DNA of 64,000 bases from Acinetobacter lwoffii (GCF_019048525.1 NZ_CP077370.1:1-64000), one strand, 5' to 3'. Numbered from the stretch's first letter, positions 1-9,791 are shown. The notes: generated by a model from the letters alone, not told the origin. Numbers and translations: made by a program.

Positions 1-455
1 AGTGTTGTAAGCCCAAAATAGAAATGTCCGCTTTTAGAATGTGCACTTTTGCAATTTCCTTAGCGGACGGTTTGATATGTTGGTGTCTATGTCGGATAAA
101 GAACTTAAACGATTGTCGGTCTTGCAGGAAATCTGCGATCAACGCATAACTCAATCCCAGGCTGCTCAGCTACTTCTACTTCATATTTCAGAATGTCAGG
201 TCAGACGCTTACTGCAGAAATACAAAGTTCAAGGTCCAGCTGTATTAGCCCATACGGGTCGTGGCCAAACCAGCAATTCCAGGCTTTCTGAAGAACTCAG
301 ACTCAAGTGCCTCAATATTGTTTCTGATCAACTGCATGGTTTCGGACCAACCTTGGCGCATGAAAAGCTTATTCAACAGGAGTTATGGTTCATTCTGACC
401 AAGGCAGTCAGTACTGTAGTCGTGCTTTTAGAGCGCTATTATTGACGAATAACTT
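1..455 (+). pseudogene. ISNCY-family transposase, 5' fragment
   Basis: The reading frame (likely start near 77 or 89) begins MSDKELKRLS and encodes the helix-turn-helix N-terminal part of an ISNCY-type transposase (ITQSQAAQLL, CQVRRLLQKY, LAHTGRGQTSN). The match stops after the residues LAHEKL near 370; the remaining residues to 445 are unrelated and the catalytic domain is absent. The element is therefore a broken relic. The DNA just upstream of the start (AAATGTCCGCTTTTAGAATG and what follows) recurs in diverged form at 49.7 kb, so the window holds two remnants of this element type. Family call is from recognised sequence, not a search. Confidence 0.8.
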
Positions 456-740
456 TATTCAAAGTATGTCAGGCAGTCTTGCGCAGTACACTGCTCATGT
501 TGGGACAATGCAGTGACTGAAAGCTTCTTTCATACATTGAAAGGTCATGTAATCCATGGCAGTGTGTTTGCCACTCGAAAAGAAGCGAATGCTGTCCTGT
601 TCGACTATATCGAGATTTATTACAATCGAATCAGAATACATTCTGCAAATGGCTGGTTAAGTCCTGAAGCCTTTGAACAAAAATATTGTAAGAATTTAGA
701 GGGATCGAATGTCCATAATACTGTCTAGGATCAGATAAAG
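456..740 (+). pseudogene. IS3-family OrfB, C-terminal fragment
   Basis: The frame encodes the last catalytic part of an IS3-type integrase-like transposase: CWDNAVTESFF with the final acidic residue of the DDE triad, then the typical YNRIRIHSANGWLSP ending. The open frame with a start codon runs 513-728, but homology begins earlier (about 465) without a start. It is joined directly to the ISNCY fragment upstream, so this is a composite of two broken transposases. It differs in sequence from the IS3 element at 1.7-3.1 kb. Confidence 0.8.
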
Positions 741-925
741 GATTCTGCATCTGAAAAAAAGGCCTTTAGCTTAATTCTGAGCTTCGACTAATGACAAAAT
801 ATAAGACTTCTACCTCTGAAAATTGTAAAAAATCAATTTTTTTGATCTTTAAAGAATGAGGATATAGTATTTGTAAAATTACTTAGCTGCTTAAAACTTA
901 ATTCTAATTGGTTAATAGGTGAAAA

Positions 926-1387
926 ATGAAATTAGCAGAAGCTCTCTTACTTCGAAGTGATCAACAAAAAAAAATTATTTCACTAAAACAACGTATCAAT
1001 GCAAATGTATTGGTACAAGATGGTGATAAACCATCTGAAGATCCAAATGAACTATTGAAACAAGTATTTTCTTTAATTCAAGAATTTCAAAAATTAAGTT
1101 ATGCAATTCATGAAACTAATGCTTTAACAAAATTAAATGATGGTCGTTCTCTACTTGCTTTATTGACTTTGCGTGATGAATTTGTAGAACAGCACAAAAC
1201 CCTAACTGCAGCAATAAGTAATACATCTCGTGAATCTGATCGTTATAGTACGCGGGAAATAAAGTGGCATAAAGTTATTCCAGTTTCATCATTACAAAAA
1301 CAAGCTGATGATATTAGTCTTAAATTACGTGATTTAAATGTGTTAATTCAGTCGAATAATTGGAAAATTGATTTGATTGAAGCCTAA
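926..1387 (+). CDS. DIP1984-family (septicolysin-like) protein
   Basis: A 153-residue soluble, helical, charged protein without signal peptide or membrane segment. It matches the DIP1984/septicolysin-like family by length and by features such as the MKLAEALLLRSD start, the NALTKLNDGRSL segment and the closing LRDLNVLIQSNNW region. The family is widespread and its molecular role is not established; the septicolysin name reflects similarity only. A good purine-rich ribosome site (AGGTG) precedes the ATG. It stands alone between transposon remnants, so context gives no functional hint. Confidence 0.8.
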   Translation: MKLAEALLLRSDQQKKIISLKQRINANVLVQDGDKPSEDPNELLKQVFSLIQEFQKLSYAIHETNALTKLNDGRSLLALLTLRDEFVEQHKTLTAAISNTSRESDRYSTREIKWHKVIPVSSLQKQADDISLKLRDLNVLIQSNNWKIDLIEA

Positions 1388-1734
1388 TAGTCCTTTAGAT
1401 ATAATCAAGTTGAACATACTGGGCGAGTACAAGATCCCTTACTTCCACAACATAGGATTGTAAATAAAGTGTAGTGGCTTGCAAAGCAAGTGGATAAGCT
1501 TAAAATTTTAAGTACAAATCAATCCATCACTTGGCATAACTCAAATCTTTGTGCGAACAAAGTTACACGTTACTTATAACTACCATGTACTGACAGTATG
1601 TTCACCTCAATTACTAAAAATAAAGAAATGAGCAAGCATCAGCTCAACTACATTTCTATTTTTAATTCGGTTCGGCTTTGTTGCATAACGAGCTGAAAAA
1701 CAGATTTTGAAAACAGCAGATTCAAATCACAAGT
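1388..1734. other. intergenic DNA with an IS-end relic
   Basis: No convincing coding frame. At about 1671-1689 is the sequence CGGCTTTGTTGCATAACG, which resembles the terminal repeat of IS5-type elements common in Acinetobacter, but no matching partner or transposase is nearby. The exporter gene cut by the IS3 element at its far side does not continue here, so the junction arose by deletion or rearrangement. Confidence 0.4.
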
Positions 1735-1773
1735 TGAACCGTACCGGGTTTGTCGGAGACTTTTTTATTTAAG

Positions 1774-2675
1774 TTAGGCCACCTGACCTAACGGGTTAAT
1801 CTTGTCATAGTACATTGCTTCAAACTCAAAAGGTGATACAACCCAGTGCACTGTGTACACGCTTTTTATTGAACCAATCTACCCAGTTTAGTGTTGCAAG
1901 TTGTACATCTGCTAAACCTTGCCAATCTGCTTTTAGATATTCAATCACCTCTGTTTTGTATAAGCCATTCACCGTTTCAGCCAGAGCATTATCGTATGAA
2001 TCACCAGTTGTACCGACTGATGCTCGTAAATTTGCAGCTTCTAAACGATTGGTATAGCGAATAGAAAGATATTGAACACCTCTATCGGAATGATGAATCA
2101 CATTCTTTGGCATGCCTCGATCGTGCAATGCATTGCTCCAATGCATCGAGCACCATATCTGTATTCATTCGTGTAGATACTTTCCATCCAACTATTGCTC
2201 GTGAGAACACATCAATAACAAATGCGGTATATACCCAGCCTGAATGAGTTTGAATATAGGTAAAGTCACCCACCCATAGTTGGTTTGGATGATCAGCATT
2301 AAAATTACGTTTCACTAAATCATCTGCCCGTTTTTGGTCATCTCGGTTACGGGTGGTTTGTTTATTCTTACCACGCCAAACACCTTGTATACCTAGCTTT
2401 TGCATCAATCGAGCAACAGTACAGCGTGCAATAATATAGCCTTCACGTTTCAGTTTTTGCCAGACTTTACGTACACCATACCGACCTGAACTTTCCTTCC
2501 AAATTCGTTTAATCTCCTCAGCATGATGCAAGTCATGTAAATCTCGCTTTGCTCGATGTTCTGGATTTTCGCAGAGATCTAGAGTCCGGTAATAGGTTGA
2601 AGCTGCGATCGGTAAAATCCTACAAATCGCATCAACACCATATAAGTCTTTATTGTTATGGATGAAATCCACCAT
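1774..2675 (-). pseudogene. IS3 OrfB transposase, two frameshifts
   Basis: The DDE integrase domain is recognisable: first Asp in VGDFTYIQTHS, second in HHSDRGVQYL, then ALAETVNGLYK leading to the VDWFNKKRVHSALG end. The frame is broken after DALEQ (near 2130), where one extra base sits in CAATGCATTGCACGA, and again near the C-terminus after HSALG (near 1846), where one base is missing compared with the relic at 14.05 kb. The natural stop would be at 1774-1776. Two independent indels mean this copy cannot make a functional transposase. Confidence 0.85.
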
Positions 2676-2992
2676 TATTTGTGTGGGCGGTCGAGCTCCG
2701 CCTGGGCGAGAAAAGCGGCTGCTTTACGTAGAATTTCATTGGCACGCTTTAATTCTTTAATTTCACGTTCCATTTGCTTCATTTTTTCTTGATCAGATAT
2801 CTGTTGTACTTTAATAGGATTTTGCTGATCTAAATGCTTTTGATGCCAGGCACGAAGTGTTTCAGGAGTACAACCAATCTTAGGCGCAATTGCTGTGATT
2901 TCAGCCCAAGTAGAAGGATAATCTTTTTCAGATTCAATCAATAATTGAACCGCTCTTTCTCTGATTTCAGGGGTATATTTTAATTTTGTCAT
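2675..2992 (-). CDS. IS3 OrfA transposase subunit
   Basis: Helix-turn-helix protein of IS3-type elements, about 105 residues from the start MTKLKYTPEIRER (2992); a longer frame to 3061 would run into the terminal repeat and is unlikely. It contains IGCTPETLRAWHQ as the DNA-binding helix and ends with a leucine-rich coiled segment (REIKELKRANEILRKA) typical of OrfA. It overlaps orfB by one base, the usual arrangement for a translational frameshift. The frame is intact although orfB is not. Confidence 0.85.
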   Translation of the reverse strand: MTKLKYTPEIRERAVQLLIESEKDYPSTWAEITAIAPKIGCTPETLRAWHQKHLDQQNPIKVQQISDQEKMKQMEREIKELKRANEILRKAAAFLAQAELDRPHK

Positions 2993-3076
2993 CGGGACAC
3001 TACGCTTCGCTACGTCTTGCGAAGCAATGCTTCTCATCTCAGAATATTGAGTCTCCGACAAACCCGGTACGGTTCA

Positions 3077-3606
3077 GCCTTCTGCATGACCACACCATAG
3101 CGATTCAGATATGGAACCGTCAGACTTCCACCACCAATACCAAAGATTGCTGATGCAACCCCAATCACACTACCTGCAGCAACTTGTTGACCTGATGAGG
3201 GTAACGTTTTCGTTGGGTCAATTGCTTTTTTGGCACCTGTAAACATCGTATATGCGACCCAAATCAGAAATAAGCCAACAATGATTTGTAGATGTAATCC
3301 TGATATCAAACCAGCAACACCTGCCCCAAAAAAACAACCAATCGCCATAGGTGGCGCTAGATTTTTAAAAACAGGCCAAATCACAGCACCAGTTTTATGA
3401 TGCGCCATCAATGAGCTAATCGAGGTTACAACAATGGTTGCCAAAGATGTGCCTAATGCGAGGTGCATAACCACATCGGGGTCATAACCCATTTGAGTAA
3501 AGACAATAAAAAGCAGTGGCACAATAATCGTACCACCGCCGACACCAAACAGCCCTGCTGCAAAACCAGCAAAAGCACCGATGACTAAAAAGGTTATAAG
3601 TTCCAC
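3077..3606 (-). pseudogene. TauE/SafE-family exporter, 3'-truncated
   Basis: The N-terminal two thirds of a TSUP (TauE/SafE) membrane transporter: GAFAGFAAGLFGVGGGTIIV is the conserved first half-repeat motif and GSVIGVASAIFGIGGGSLTV the second. About 177 native residues remain, against roughly 250-270 for the family. The reading frame then runs into the IS3 terminal repeat and ends at 3034 with IS-encoded residues. The family exports sulfite, sulfoacetate and other anions. It is the last gene of the leftward mesX-mesD-flavin reductase cluster, 41 bp after the reductase. Confidence 0.85.
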
Positions 3607-3647
3607 AATAGACTAACTTTAAAAAATGAAAGGATTAAGGCGTTGAA

Positions 3648-4151
3648 TTAAGCGTGTTCCAACTGACCCACTTGATGATAAGCACGGTTAAAATACACCA
3701 GGCTTTCTTCTTGATCGCTTTGTTGAACTTGAAGCACACGACACATGAAAATACTGTGTGTACCCACTTGCTGAATGTCCTGAATTTCACAGTCAAAACT
3801 GACCAAGGCATCTTGCAAAATAGGTGAACCAGTTTCCAACGCACTCCACTCACCTAAGTTGAAACGCTCTTCAGAACTGAATTTACTTGAAGCAAAAGCA
3901 TTTGAAAGCTGTTCATGCTGAGTACTTAGTACGTTTACAGCCAAGACTTTATTTTCAACAAAATGGGCATGTGAACGGGAGGATTGATTCATACAGACCA
4001 ATAACGTTGGCGGTGTATCCGTCACGCTACATACGGCAGATGCAGTAAATCCATGCATACCTGCTTTACTCGCAGTCGTAATAACATTCACTGCTGTGGT
4101 GAGTAAAGACATTGCATTTCTAAAGTCTGTTGCTTCAATCATCTCTTTCAT
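3648..4151 (-). CDS. flavin reductase (HpaC/RutF-like)
   Basis: A flavin-reductase-like FMN-binding protein of the class that reduces free FMN or FAD with NAD(P)H for a partner monooxygenase. The FRNAMSLLTTAVNVITT start, GFTASAVCSVTDTPPTLLVC core and the GTHSIFMCRVLQV strand are characteristic. The frame is open to 4226, but homology begins near MKEMIEATDFRN, so a start at 4151 (167 residues) is preferred. It lies 90 bp after mesD in the same direction, so it probably belongs to that operon. Delivery of reduced flavin to an oxygen-dependent step with MesX is an inference from context; the partner is not shown by the sequence. Confidence 0.8.
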   Translation of the reverse strand: MKEMIEATDFRNAMSLLTTAVNVITTASKAGMHGFTASAVCSVTDTPPTLLVCMNQSSRSHAHFVENKVLAVNVLSTQHEQLSNAFASSKFSSEERFNLGEWSALETGSPILQDALVSFDCEIQDIQQVGTHSIFMCRVLQVQQSDQEESLVYFNRAYHQVGQLEHA

Positions 4152-4240
4152 CTCAAATGTACATATCACGTGCTCGTGCTTTAAGTAGAACAAATCATCT
4201 TGCAATAATTTGCCCCTGCTTCGCACGAGACTACGTTTGA

Positions 4241-5284
4241 TTAAGCTTCTAGCTCTTTACGAACAATGGCAGCACCTGCGCTTAAAGCCTCAAGCTTGCC
4301 ACGTGCAACTTGGCGAGAAAGTGGTGTCATACCACAGTTGGTTGAAGGATAGAGTTTATCTGCATCAACAAATTGAAGTGCTTTACGTAAGGTATTCGCC
4401 ACTTCTTCTGCAGTTTCAACTTTGCTAGTTGCTACATCAATGGCACCCACCATCACTTTCTTACCACGGATCAATTCAATCAAATCCATTGGTACACGTG
4501 AGTTTTGGCATTCAAGTGAAATAATATCGAGCTTAGATTGTTGTAGTTTCGGGAATGACTCTTCGTATTGACGCCATTCATTACCTAAAGTTTGTTTCCA
4601 ATCTGTATTGGCTTTAATGCCGTAACCATAGCAAATATGAACTGCAGTTTCACATTTTAGACCTTCAAGTGCACGTTCTAAGGTTGGTACACCCCAGTCA
4701 TTCACTTCATCAAAGAATACGTTAAACGCAGGTTCATCAAATTGGATAATGTCTACGCCTGCTGCTTCAAGTTCTAAAGCTTCTTGGTTCAAAATTTTGG
4801 CAAATTCCCAAGCCAGTTTTTCACGGCTCTTGTAGTGTCCGTCAAAAAGTGTATCAATCATGGTCATTGGACCAGGCAACGCCCATTTAATTGGCTGACT
4901 GGTTTGGCTGCGTAAAAATTTCGCATCGTCTACAAACACTGCTTTTTTACGAGAAACTTCACCCACAACTGAAGGTACACTTGCATCATAACGATTACGA
5001 ATACGCATGGTTTCACGCTTTTCGAAATCTACACCTTCAAGATGTTCAATAAACGTGGTTACAAAGTGCTGACGGGTTTGCTCACCATCACTCACGATAT
5101 CGATACCTGCAGTGACTTGCTCATGTAATGATAATTTCAAAGCATCACGTTTAGCTTCTAATAATTCTTCGCCTTCAAGCTTCCATGCAGACCATAATTT
5201 TTCAGGTTCAGCTAACCAAGACGGTTTTGGCAAGCTACCCGCAGTTGAAGTTGGGAGTAAAAGTTTCGGTTGTGTAAGCGCCAT
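4241..5284 (-). CDS. mesD: core MetE-like methionine synthase MesD
   Basis: 347 residues corresponding to the C-terminal catalytic half of MetE only. The zinc-binding residues of MetE are visible as H216 and C218 (AVHICYG), E258 (SLECQ) and C317 (STNCGM), and the homocysteine-binding DEPAF motif follows at about 183. The N-terminal folate-binding half of full MetE is absent, as in the core-MetE families described as folate-independent methionine synthases. In aerobic bacteria that type (MesD) works together with the DUF1852 protein MesX, whose gene lies 50 bp upstream here. Final step: methylation of homocysteine to methionine in the cytosol; the methyl donor in vivo is not evident from the sequence. 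Confidence 0.85.
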   Translation of the reverse strand: MALTQPKLLLPTSTAGSLPKPSWLAEPEKLWSAWKLEGEELLEAKRDALKLSLHEQVTAGIDIVSDGEQTRQHFVTTFIEHLEGVDFEKRETMRIRNRYDASVPSVVGEVSRKKAVFVDDAKFLRSQTSQPIKWALPGPMTMIDTLFDGHYKSREKLAWEFAKILNQEALELEAAGVDIIQFDEPAFNVFFDEVNDWGVPTLERALEGLKCETAVHICYGYGIKANTDWKQTLGNEWRQYEESFPKLQQSKLDIISLECQNSRVPMDLIELIRGKKVMVGAIDVATSKVETAEEVANTLRKALQFVDADKLYPSTNCGMTPLSRQVARGKLEALSAGAAIVRKELEA

Positions 5285-5334
5285 GTCTAATCTTCTTTGT
5301 CTAAATTCGTAAATCTGTTTATCAATTTAATGGA

Positions 5335-6330
5335 TTAAGCAGCTGTTTCGACTTCGAAATTTGCAGCCCATTCATTTAAAATGTCTTGATAAGGCTTAAT
5401 GAAGTTTTCTTCCGTCCATTTACCTTGTTTAACTGCAAGCTCACCACGTTCCACACGGTCATAGACCACACGTGTAAGTGAATAATCGCCATAGCTTAGA
5501 CTTGGTTGATACACCACACCTGCAGGAGAGTTGGTGTTGTAAATTTCAGGACGATAGATCCGTTGGAAACTTTCCATGGTCGCAATAGCACTGATCAATT
5601 CAAAATCAGTATAATCACGGACTAAATCGCCAGCGAAATAGAATGCTAATGGTGCATTACCACCTTCTGGTTTAAAGTAGCGTACACGTAAACCCATTTT
5701 GGCAAAATATTCATCGGTACGTGAATATTCATCATTTTTGTATTCCACACCCAAAATAGGATGTACGTTGGCTGTACGGAAATACGTTTTAGAGGTTGAA
5801 ACGCTTAAGCAAATGACAGGTTGTTTTTTAAATTCTGCTTTAAATACATCTGAATTGACTAAATGTTGATAAAGCTTGCCATGTAGATTGCCAAAATCTT
5901 CAGGTTTTTCACCTACACCACAACCCAATTGTGGCAATACCACGCTGAAGTCGTAATCACGCACATAAGATGAGAAACTATTGCCGATCATGCCTTCAAT
6001 ACGCTCACCTGTTTGATGGTCAATCACAACACTTTTAAGTGTTTCAATAAATGGGAAAGTTTGACCATTACCTTCAATATCAATTTCCGCAGAAATAATG
6101 TCAATCTCAAGTGAATAGCGATCACCTTTCGGGTTATCAACGGTTGCCAAGCTATTAAAACGGTTGTTGATCATCGCAAGGGTACGACGCAAGTTTTCTT
6201 CACGGCTTTCCCCACGTGCCAAATTGGCAAAGTTTGTGGTTAAACGTGTGCTTTCTGCTGGTGTATAATTCTCATCAAAACGGATACGTTTAATTGAACA
6301 CTCAAATGCTGTACTCATGGAGATTGCCAC
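5335..6330 (-). CDS. mesX: DUF1852 protein MesX, partner of MesD
   Basis: 331-residue DUF1852 family protein. Recognisable segments are FECSIKRIRFDENY at the start, the SRLTTNFANLARG-like stretch, and the C-terminal VKQGKWTEENFIKPYQDIL. Soluble, no signal peptide. DUF1852 genes are consistently next to core-MetE genes in Acinetobacter and relatives, and the family is known as a requirement for MesD-type methionine synthesis; its chemistry is not settled. First gene of the leftward cluster. A second, decayed copy of this gene's 3' end lies at 9959-10072. Confidence 0.85.
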   Translation of the reverse strand: MAISMSTAFECSIKRIRFDENYTPAESTRLTTNFANLARGESREENLRRTLAMINNRFNSLATVDNPKGDRYSLEIDIISAEIDIEGNGQTFPFIETLKSVVIDHQTGERIEGMIGNSFSSYVRDYDFSVVLPQLGCGVGEKPEDFGNLHGKLYQHLVNSDVFKAEFKKQPVICLSVSTSKTYFRTANVHPILGVEYKNDEYSRTDEYFAKMGLRVRYFKPEGGNAPLAFYFAGDLVRDYTDFELISAIATMESFQRIYRPEIYNTNSPAGVVYQPSLSYGDYSLTRVVYDRVERGELAVKQGKWTEENFIKPYQDILNEWAANFEVETAA

Positions 6331-6486
6331 CTAAAAATTTTATAAAAAGCTAAATTTCTGAATGGCTATATTTAAACGTGAATAAGAAAGTGAGTAAAAC
6401 GATATAAATTCAGCTTAAGATGAGAAATACTCATCTTAATAAATTAAAGATGCTGAGGATTTTTAGTTATTCAGTAAGCTAAGCGG
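6331..6486. other. promoter region upstream of mesX
   Basis: AT-rich spacer of 156 bp between mesX and the 3' end of the next leftward gene. It must contain the mesX promoter if that gene is not read through from upstream. The palindromic CTTAAGATGAGAAATACTCATCTTAATAAA stretch (6413 onward; arms TTAAGATGAG and CTCATCTTAA) forms a hairpin that could terminate the upstream gene. Confidence 0.45.
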
Positions 6487-7542
6487 CTATCTAAAATCTT
6501 TATCTGAAATTGGTAATGTTTTTTGCAACTCTACCAAAGATAATAAATCTCCAACTATCAAGTATGTGTAAATAACATAACGATCAGCTTCTTGCCTAGA
6601 AGTAATAATATCATGAGAACCTTTCTGAGCAGCTTTGAAAATAGCATCTAACCGCTCGCCCAAATATTTCATCTGTGAACCAACGATTTCCTCAAATCTT
6701 TTAGAGTCTGACTGCTCATCAACATATGCAATAATTCGATTTATATAATTATCCACACCTAATTTAATAATTTTAGTTTTACCATTGTCTAAATTAATAG
6801 TCTTATCCTCTCTAGCAGGATAAATCACATCAGCAGTATCTTGTAATATTCGCCTACAACTATGAACAGCATTTGACCAATCCTCTGAATTTTCGGACGT
6901 TAAATTCTCATAAACAGATGCAAATTTTTGTGCTGATAATGGTACTAAATCTCCAATTTTTCCGTCTACAAACTTTCTTGTTCTAGAAAAAATATCTGAC
7001 GTAATTTTTGAATATTTTAGCTCATAATATTTATTAGACACGTATTCGTATACAAAAGCTTGTCGTTTAGTTAGAAATTGAGAGTTCGTGCTAATACCAT
7101 CTCTTAAACTCTTTCTTTCTAAAAAATTACTAGTGCCACCTGATGAAACAAATTGATTCGGATTAGCTGAACTTATTGAAACATTAGGATCATGTGCAAT
7201 TTTTAGACTATCCTTCATTGCTTCCAATTCAATCTCCATCGCTCCGATTGACCCTAACTTAGCTTTCTCTACGGTTTTTCCTTCTCCATCTTTATCTATA
7301 AAAACTCTTCCAGCTTTTTTACATAAGTCCCATATATCGGGTGTTAAACCATTTGGGCTTGAAGGATAACCACTACTTTCAAAGATAAAAATTCTTTGGT
7401 AATCGAATTCATTTAGCAATCTTGCCAATCTACTCGCCTTTAATGCGCAATTAGATAAAGAAGAGGTACTTAACTCAATATTACTAATAATTTCTTCACT
7501 TAATTTTAAAGCTTCATTCAATGACTCTTGATTAACTTGCAA
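6487..7542 (-). CDS. AbiTii-domain protein, putative phage defence
   Basis: 351 residues. The N-terminal region (about 20-110; LSTSSLSNCALKASRLARLL, then FIFESSGYPSSP) resembles the AbiTii domain found in abortive-infection proteins. The C-terminal part (about 205-345) is helical, with a DWSNAVHSCRRILQDTAD segment of the type seen in HEPN-like or Abi proteins. No signal peptide or membrane segment. It stands alone, has lower GC than the flanking metabolic genes, and has its own 170-bp upstream region, which fits a cargo gene. Defence function is inference from the domain; the ligand or target is unknown. Confidence 0.6.
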   Translation of the reverse strand: MQVNQESLNEALKLSEEIISNIELSTSSLSNCALKASRLARLLNEFDYQRIFIFESSGYPSSPNGLTPDIWDLCKKAGRVFIDKDGEGKTVEKAKLGSIGAMEIELEAMKDSLKIAHDPNVSISSANPNQFVSSGGTSNFLERKSLRDGISTNSQFLTKRQAFVYEYVSNKYYELKYSKITSDIFSRTRKFVDGKIGDLVPLSAQKFASVYENLTSENSEDWSNAVHSCRRILQDTADVIYPAREDKTINLDNGKTKIIKLGVDNYINRIIAYVDEQSDSKRFEEIVGSQMKYLGERLDAIFKAAQKGSHDIITSRQEADRYVIYTYLIVGDLLSLVELQKTLPISDKDFR

Positions 7543-7713
7543 TGTTCTGATTCCAAAGCATTATTGTAGTTATTCTCTTATATACTTTAGTTCTTATTAA
7601 ATTTCAATTAGTGAATTTCTTTCATCTTAACCTTAGAAAATATCAGTATATCAAATCCTTACTATCTAATTAAATCGTTAAAATATAGGGTTTAGATTTA
7701 AACCCATATAACT

Positions 7714-8382
7714 ATGTCAAACAAACTTGAACGTCAGAAATTGACTCTCCCAGCAGGTCACGACAAGCTTCTGCTTCACTCCTGCTGTGCACCATGCTCG
7801 GGTGAAGTGATGGAAACCCTAATTGAATCAGGCATCGACTTTTCGATCTTTTTTTATAATCCCAATATTCACCCTGTCAAGGAATATGAAATCCGTAAGG
7901 AAGAAAATATTCGCTTTGCAGAAAAACATAATATTCCTTTTATTGACTGTGATTACGATACAGACAATTGGTTTGCACGTGCCAAAGGCATGGAAAATGA
8001 GCCAGAGAAAGGTATTCGCTGTACCATGTGTTTTGATATGCGCTTTGAACGCACTGCCCTTTATGCAGCTGAAAATGGCTTCAGCCTAATTAGTAGCTCA
8101 TTGGGTATCTCTCGTTGGAAAGATATGAAGCAGATCAATGATTGTGGGCATCGTTCTGCTTCACATTATGAAGGTATCACCTATTGGGACTACAACTGGC
8201 GTAAAAATGGTGGTGCTGTTCGTATGCTTGAAATCAGCAAGAAGGAAGAATTCTACCAACAAGAATATTGTGGCTGTGTATACTCCTTACGTGATACCAA
8301 CCGTTGGCGTATGAGCCAAGGTCGTGATCGCATCAAATTGGGCGTGAAATTTTATTCGAATGCCATGGATGATGAAAGCTAA
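7714..8382 (+). CDS. queH: epoxyqueuosine reductase QueH
   Basis: 222-residue DUF208/QueH protein, which catalyses the last step of queuosine tRNA modification, reduction of epoxyqueuosine in tRNA, in place of the unrelated cobalamin enzyme QueG. The conserved cysteines are present: C24, C25 and C28 (HSCCAPCSG), C103 and C106 (RCTMCFD), and C186 and C188 (EYCGCVYS), which bind an iron-sulfur cluster and a second iron. Length is normal and the frame intact. It overlaps the convergent downstream gene by 4 bp. Being a chromosomal housekeeping gene elsewhere, its presence here suggests capture of chromosomal DNA. Confidence 0.9.
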   Translation: MSNKLERQKLTLPAGHDKLLLHSCCAPCSGEVMETLIESGIDFSIFFYNPNIHPVKEYEIRKEENIRFAEKHNIPFIDCDYDTDNWFARAKGMENEPEKGIRCTMCFDMRFERTALYAAENGFSLISSSLGISRWKDMKQINDCGHRSASHYEGITYWDYNWRKNGGAVRMLEISKKEEFYQQEYCGCVYSLRDTNRWRMSQGRDRIKLGVKFYSNAMDDES

Positions 8383-9770
8383 GCTTCAGTCGCCAGATAC
8401 CAATTTTTCCAGGAACTGGTTCCACGGACTTCAATGGGTACAGTTGGAATCAGTTTTTCTTTTAGAACGTCAGTCTGTCCCACGGCTTTGGCAAGTCGGG
8501 CTTTCACAGAATGAATGCATTCACGATCTCCAAACTCACAGCGATCCAATGTCGTACCACCACAAGGACCATTCGCCAATCCTTTGGGACAAGTTTCAGG
8601 GCAAATATATAAAGTATCTCCTAACCTACATTGACCACAACTTTCACAACCCACGATCCCTTGCTTAGAGATAAATTCAGTTTTTAACAATGCTTTTGCT
8701 GCAGGCGCATTTTCCCAGAATGAGGCTTTAAAAATAAAATGCCCCACACCTTTGGCAATTTTGGACTCAAATAGAGCCTTGTGCATGAAATGCAATTGCT
8801 GATATTTAATAAGCTGGCTAGAGGATAGTTGGCGGGAATAATAAGCTAATTCTGGCACGAGTTCATTTTTAGTCTTCACTTGCCACAGTGCATTCCAGAG
8901 TGCTTCGAGTTCCTGTAAACCATAATGTCGATATTGTTCAATATATTTTTCTAAAAGCTTTTGCTCTTCAGGCTTATGGCATGCTGAAAGATGCACACCT
9001 GCAAAACCCAAATACTTACACATCAATATTTGTATAGCACAACGTTTATAAGCATTCTCAGTTCGTCCATCCTGTTTTTCCTGAGCCAACACTCGTAACA
9101 TGTGTGGTGTAATCACAATTCCTGCGACCTTATGTTTCACCATAAAATTGGCACGTGCCAAACTAAGTGGCATAACACAAGCAAGTATATTTTGTGGGTA
9201 TCGATGACGATTTAAAAAAGCCTTGGCTTGTTTTAAAGCCTCCATATCGTAACCCAACTGGGTAACGATAAAGTCTGCTCCTGCTTTAATCTTTTTGTGA
9301 AGTTTTAAATATTGTGCATCACGTTCAGCTTCAGCATATTTAAAGGGATTAAAAGCTACACCAATATGAAATCCACCATAACACTTTGCGGCCATGACCG
9401 CATTTACAGACTCTAAATATCGGGTGCGATTCGTTCCATCTTGACCATTTGTATGCCCTTTTAACTTATCACCTGTGAGAAGCAGTAAATTTTTTTGTCC
9501 CGAAGCTTGAGTTAATTTTAAGAAGGTCTCAAAATCAGTAATATCCCGACCTTTCCCTGAATAATGGATGATTTTTTCCACTGATGAAGGAAATGTCTTC
9601 GCACATTCAAGTGGTGGCAAATCACTATCGGCATGCACTCGATCTGCCAAAGTGATCGCACATGGAAATTCTGCTAAAGACATTGGTACGGCAATGCCCT
9701 TAGCAGAACTTAAATATTCCAACAAAATACAAAACTGATTGTGCTTAAAATGAGAAGCAAGCTGTGACAT
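8379..9770 (-). CDS. methylenetetrahydrofolate-reductase-like protein with C-terminal Cys domain
   Basis: 463 residues. An N-terminal MetF-like barrel (about 10-290) includes [30 protein letters not shown] and [12 protein letters not shown], matching the flavin and folate binding core. The C-terminal domain (about 370-425) has a dense cysteine cluster, [22 protein letters not shown] and [11 protein letters not shown], as in the MTHFR C-terminal domain family. The middle is less conserved. The likely role is in one-carbon metabolism; whether it reduces methylene-THF or handles another methyl carrier is unknown. Proximity to mesX-mesD is suggestive but the gene is not in that operon: queH and the AbiTii gene lie between. 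Confidence 0.75.
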   Translation of the reverse strand: MSQLASHFKHNQFCILLEYLSSAKGIAVPMSLAEFPCAITLADRVHADSDLPPLECAKTFPSSVEKIIHYSGKGRDITDFETFLKLTQASGQKNLLLLTGDKLKGHTNGQDGTNRTRYLESVNAVMAAKCYGGFHIGVAFNPFKYAEAERDAQYLKLHKKIKAGADFIVTQLGYDMEALKQAKAFLNRHRYPQNILACVMPLSLARANFMVKHKVAGIVITPHMLRVLAQEKQDGRTENAYKRCAIQILMCKYLGFAGVHLSACHKPEEQKLLEKYIEQYRHYGLQELEALWNALWQVKTKNELVPELAYYSRQLSSSQLIKYQQLHFMHKALFESKIAKGVGHFIFKASFWENAPAAKALLKTEFISKQGIVGCESCGQCRLGDTLYICPETCPKGLANGPCGGTTLDRCEFGDRECIHSVKARLAKAVGQTDVLKEKLIPTVPIEVRGTSSWKNWYLATEA

Positions 9771-9791
9771 AAAATAAAGTTCAAATAAAAA

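Larger units (their letters stand above)
1735..3076 (-). mobile_element. IS3-family insertion sequence, degenerate
   Basis: A 1342-bp element bounded by near-perfect inverted repeats: TGAACCGTACCGGGTTTGTC at the left end and its reverse complement at the right end (3057-3076), extending to about 27 bp. It carries orfA (2675-2992) and orfB (1774-2675) on the minus strand. The bases next to the two ends (AGT and GCC) do not form a direct repeat, so the insertion was followed by a deletion or rearrangement. Decayed relatives lie at 13.9, 21.6 and 30.9 kb. Confidence 0.9.
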
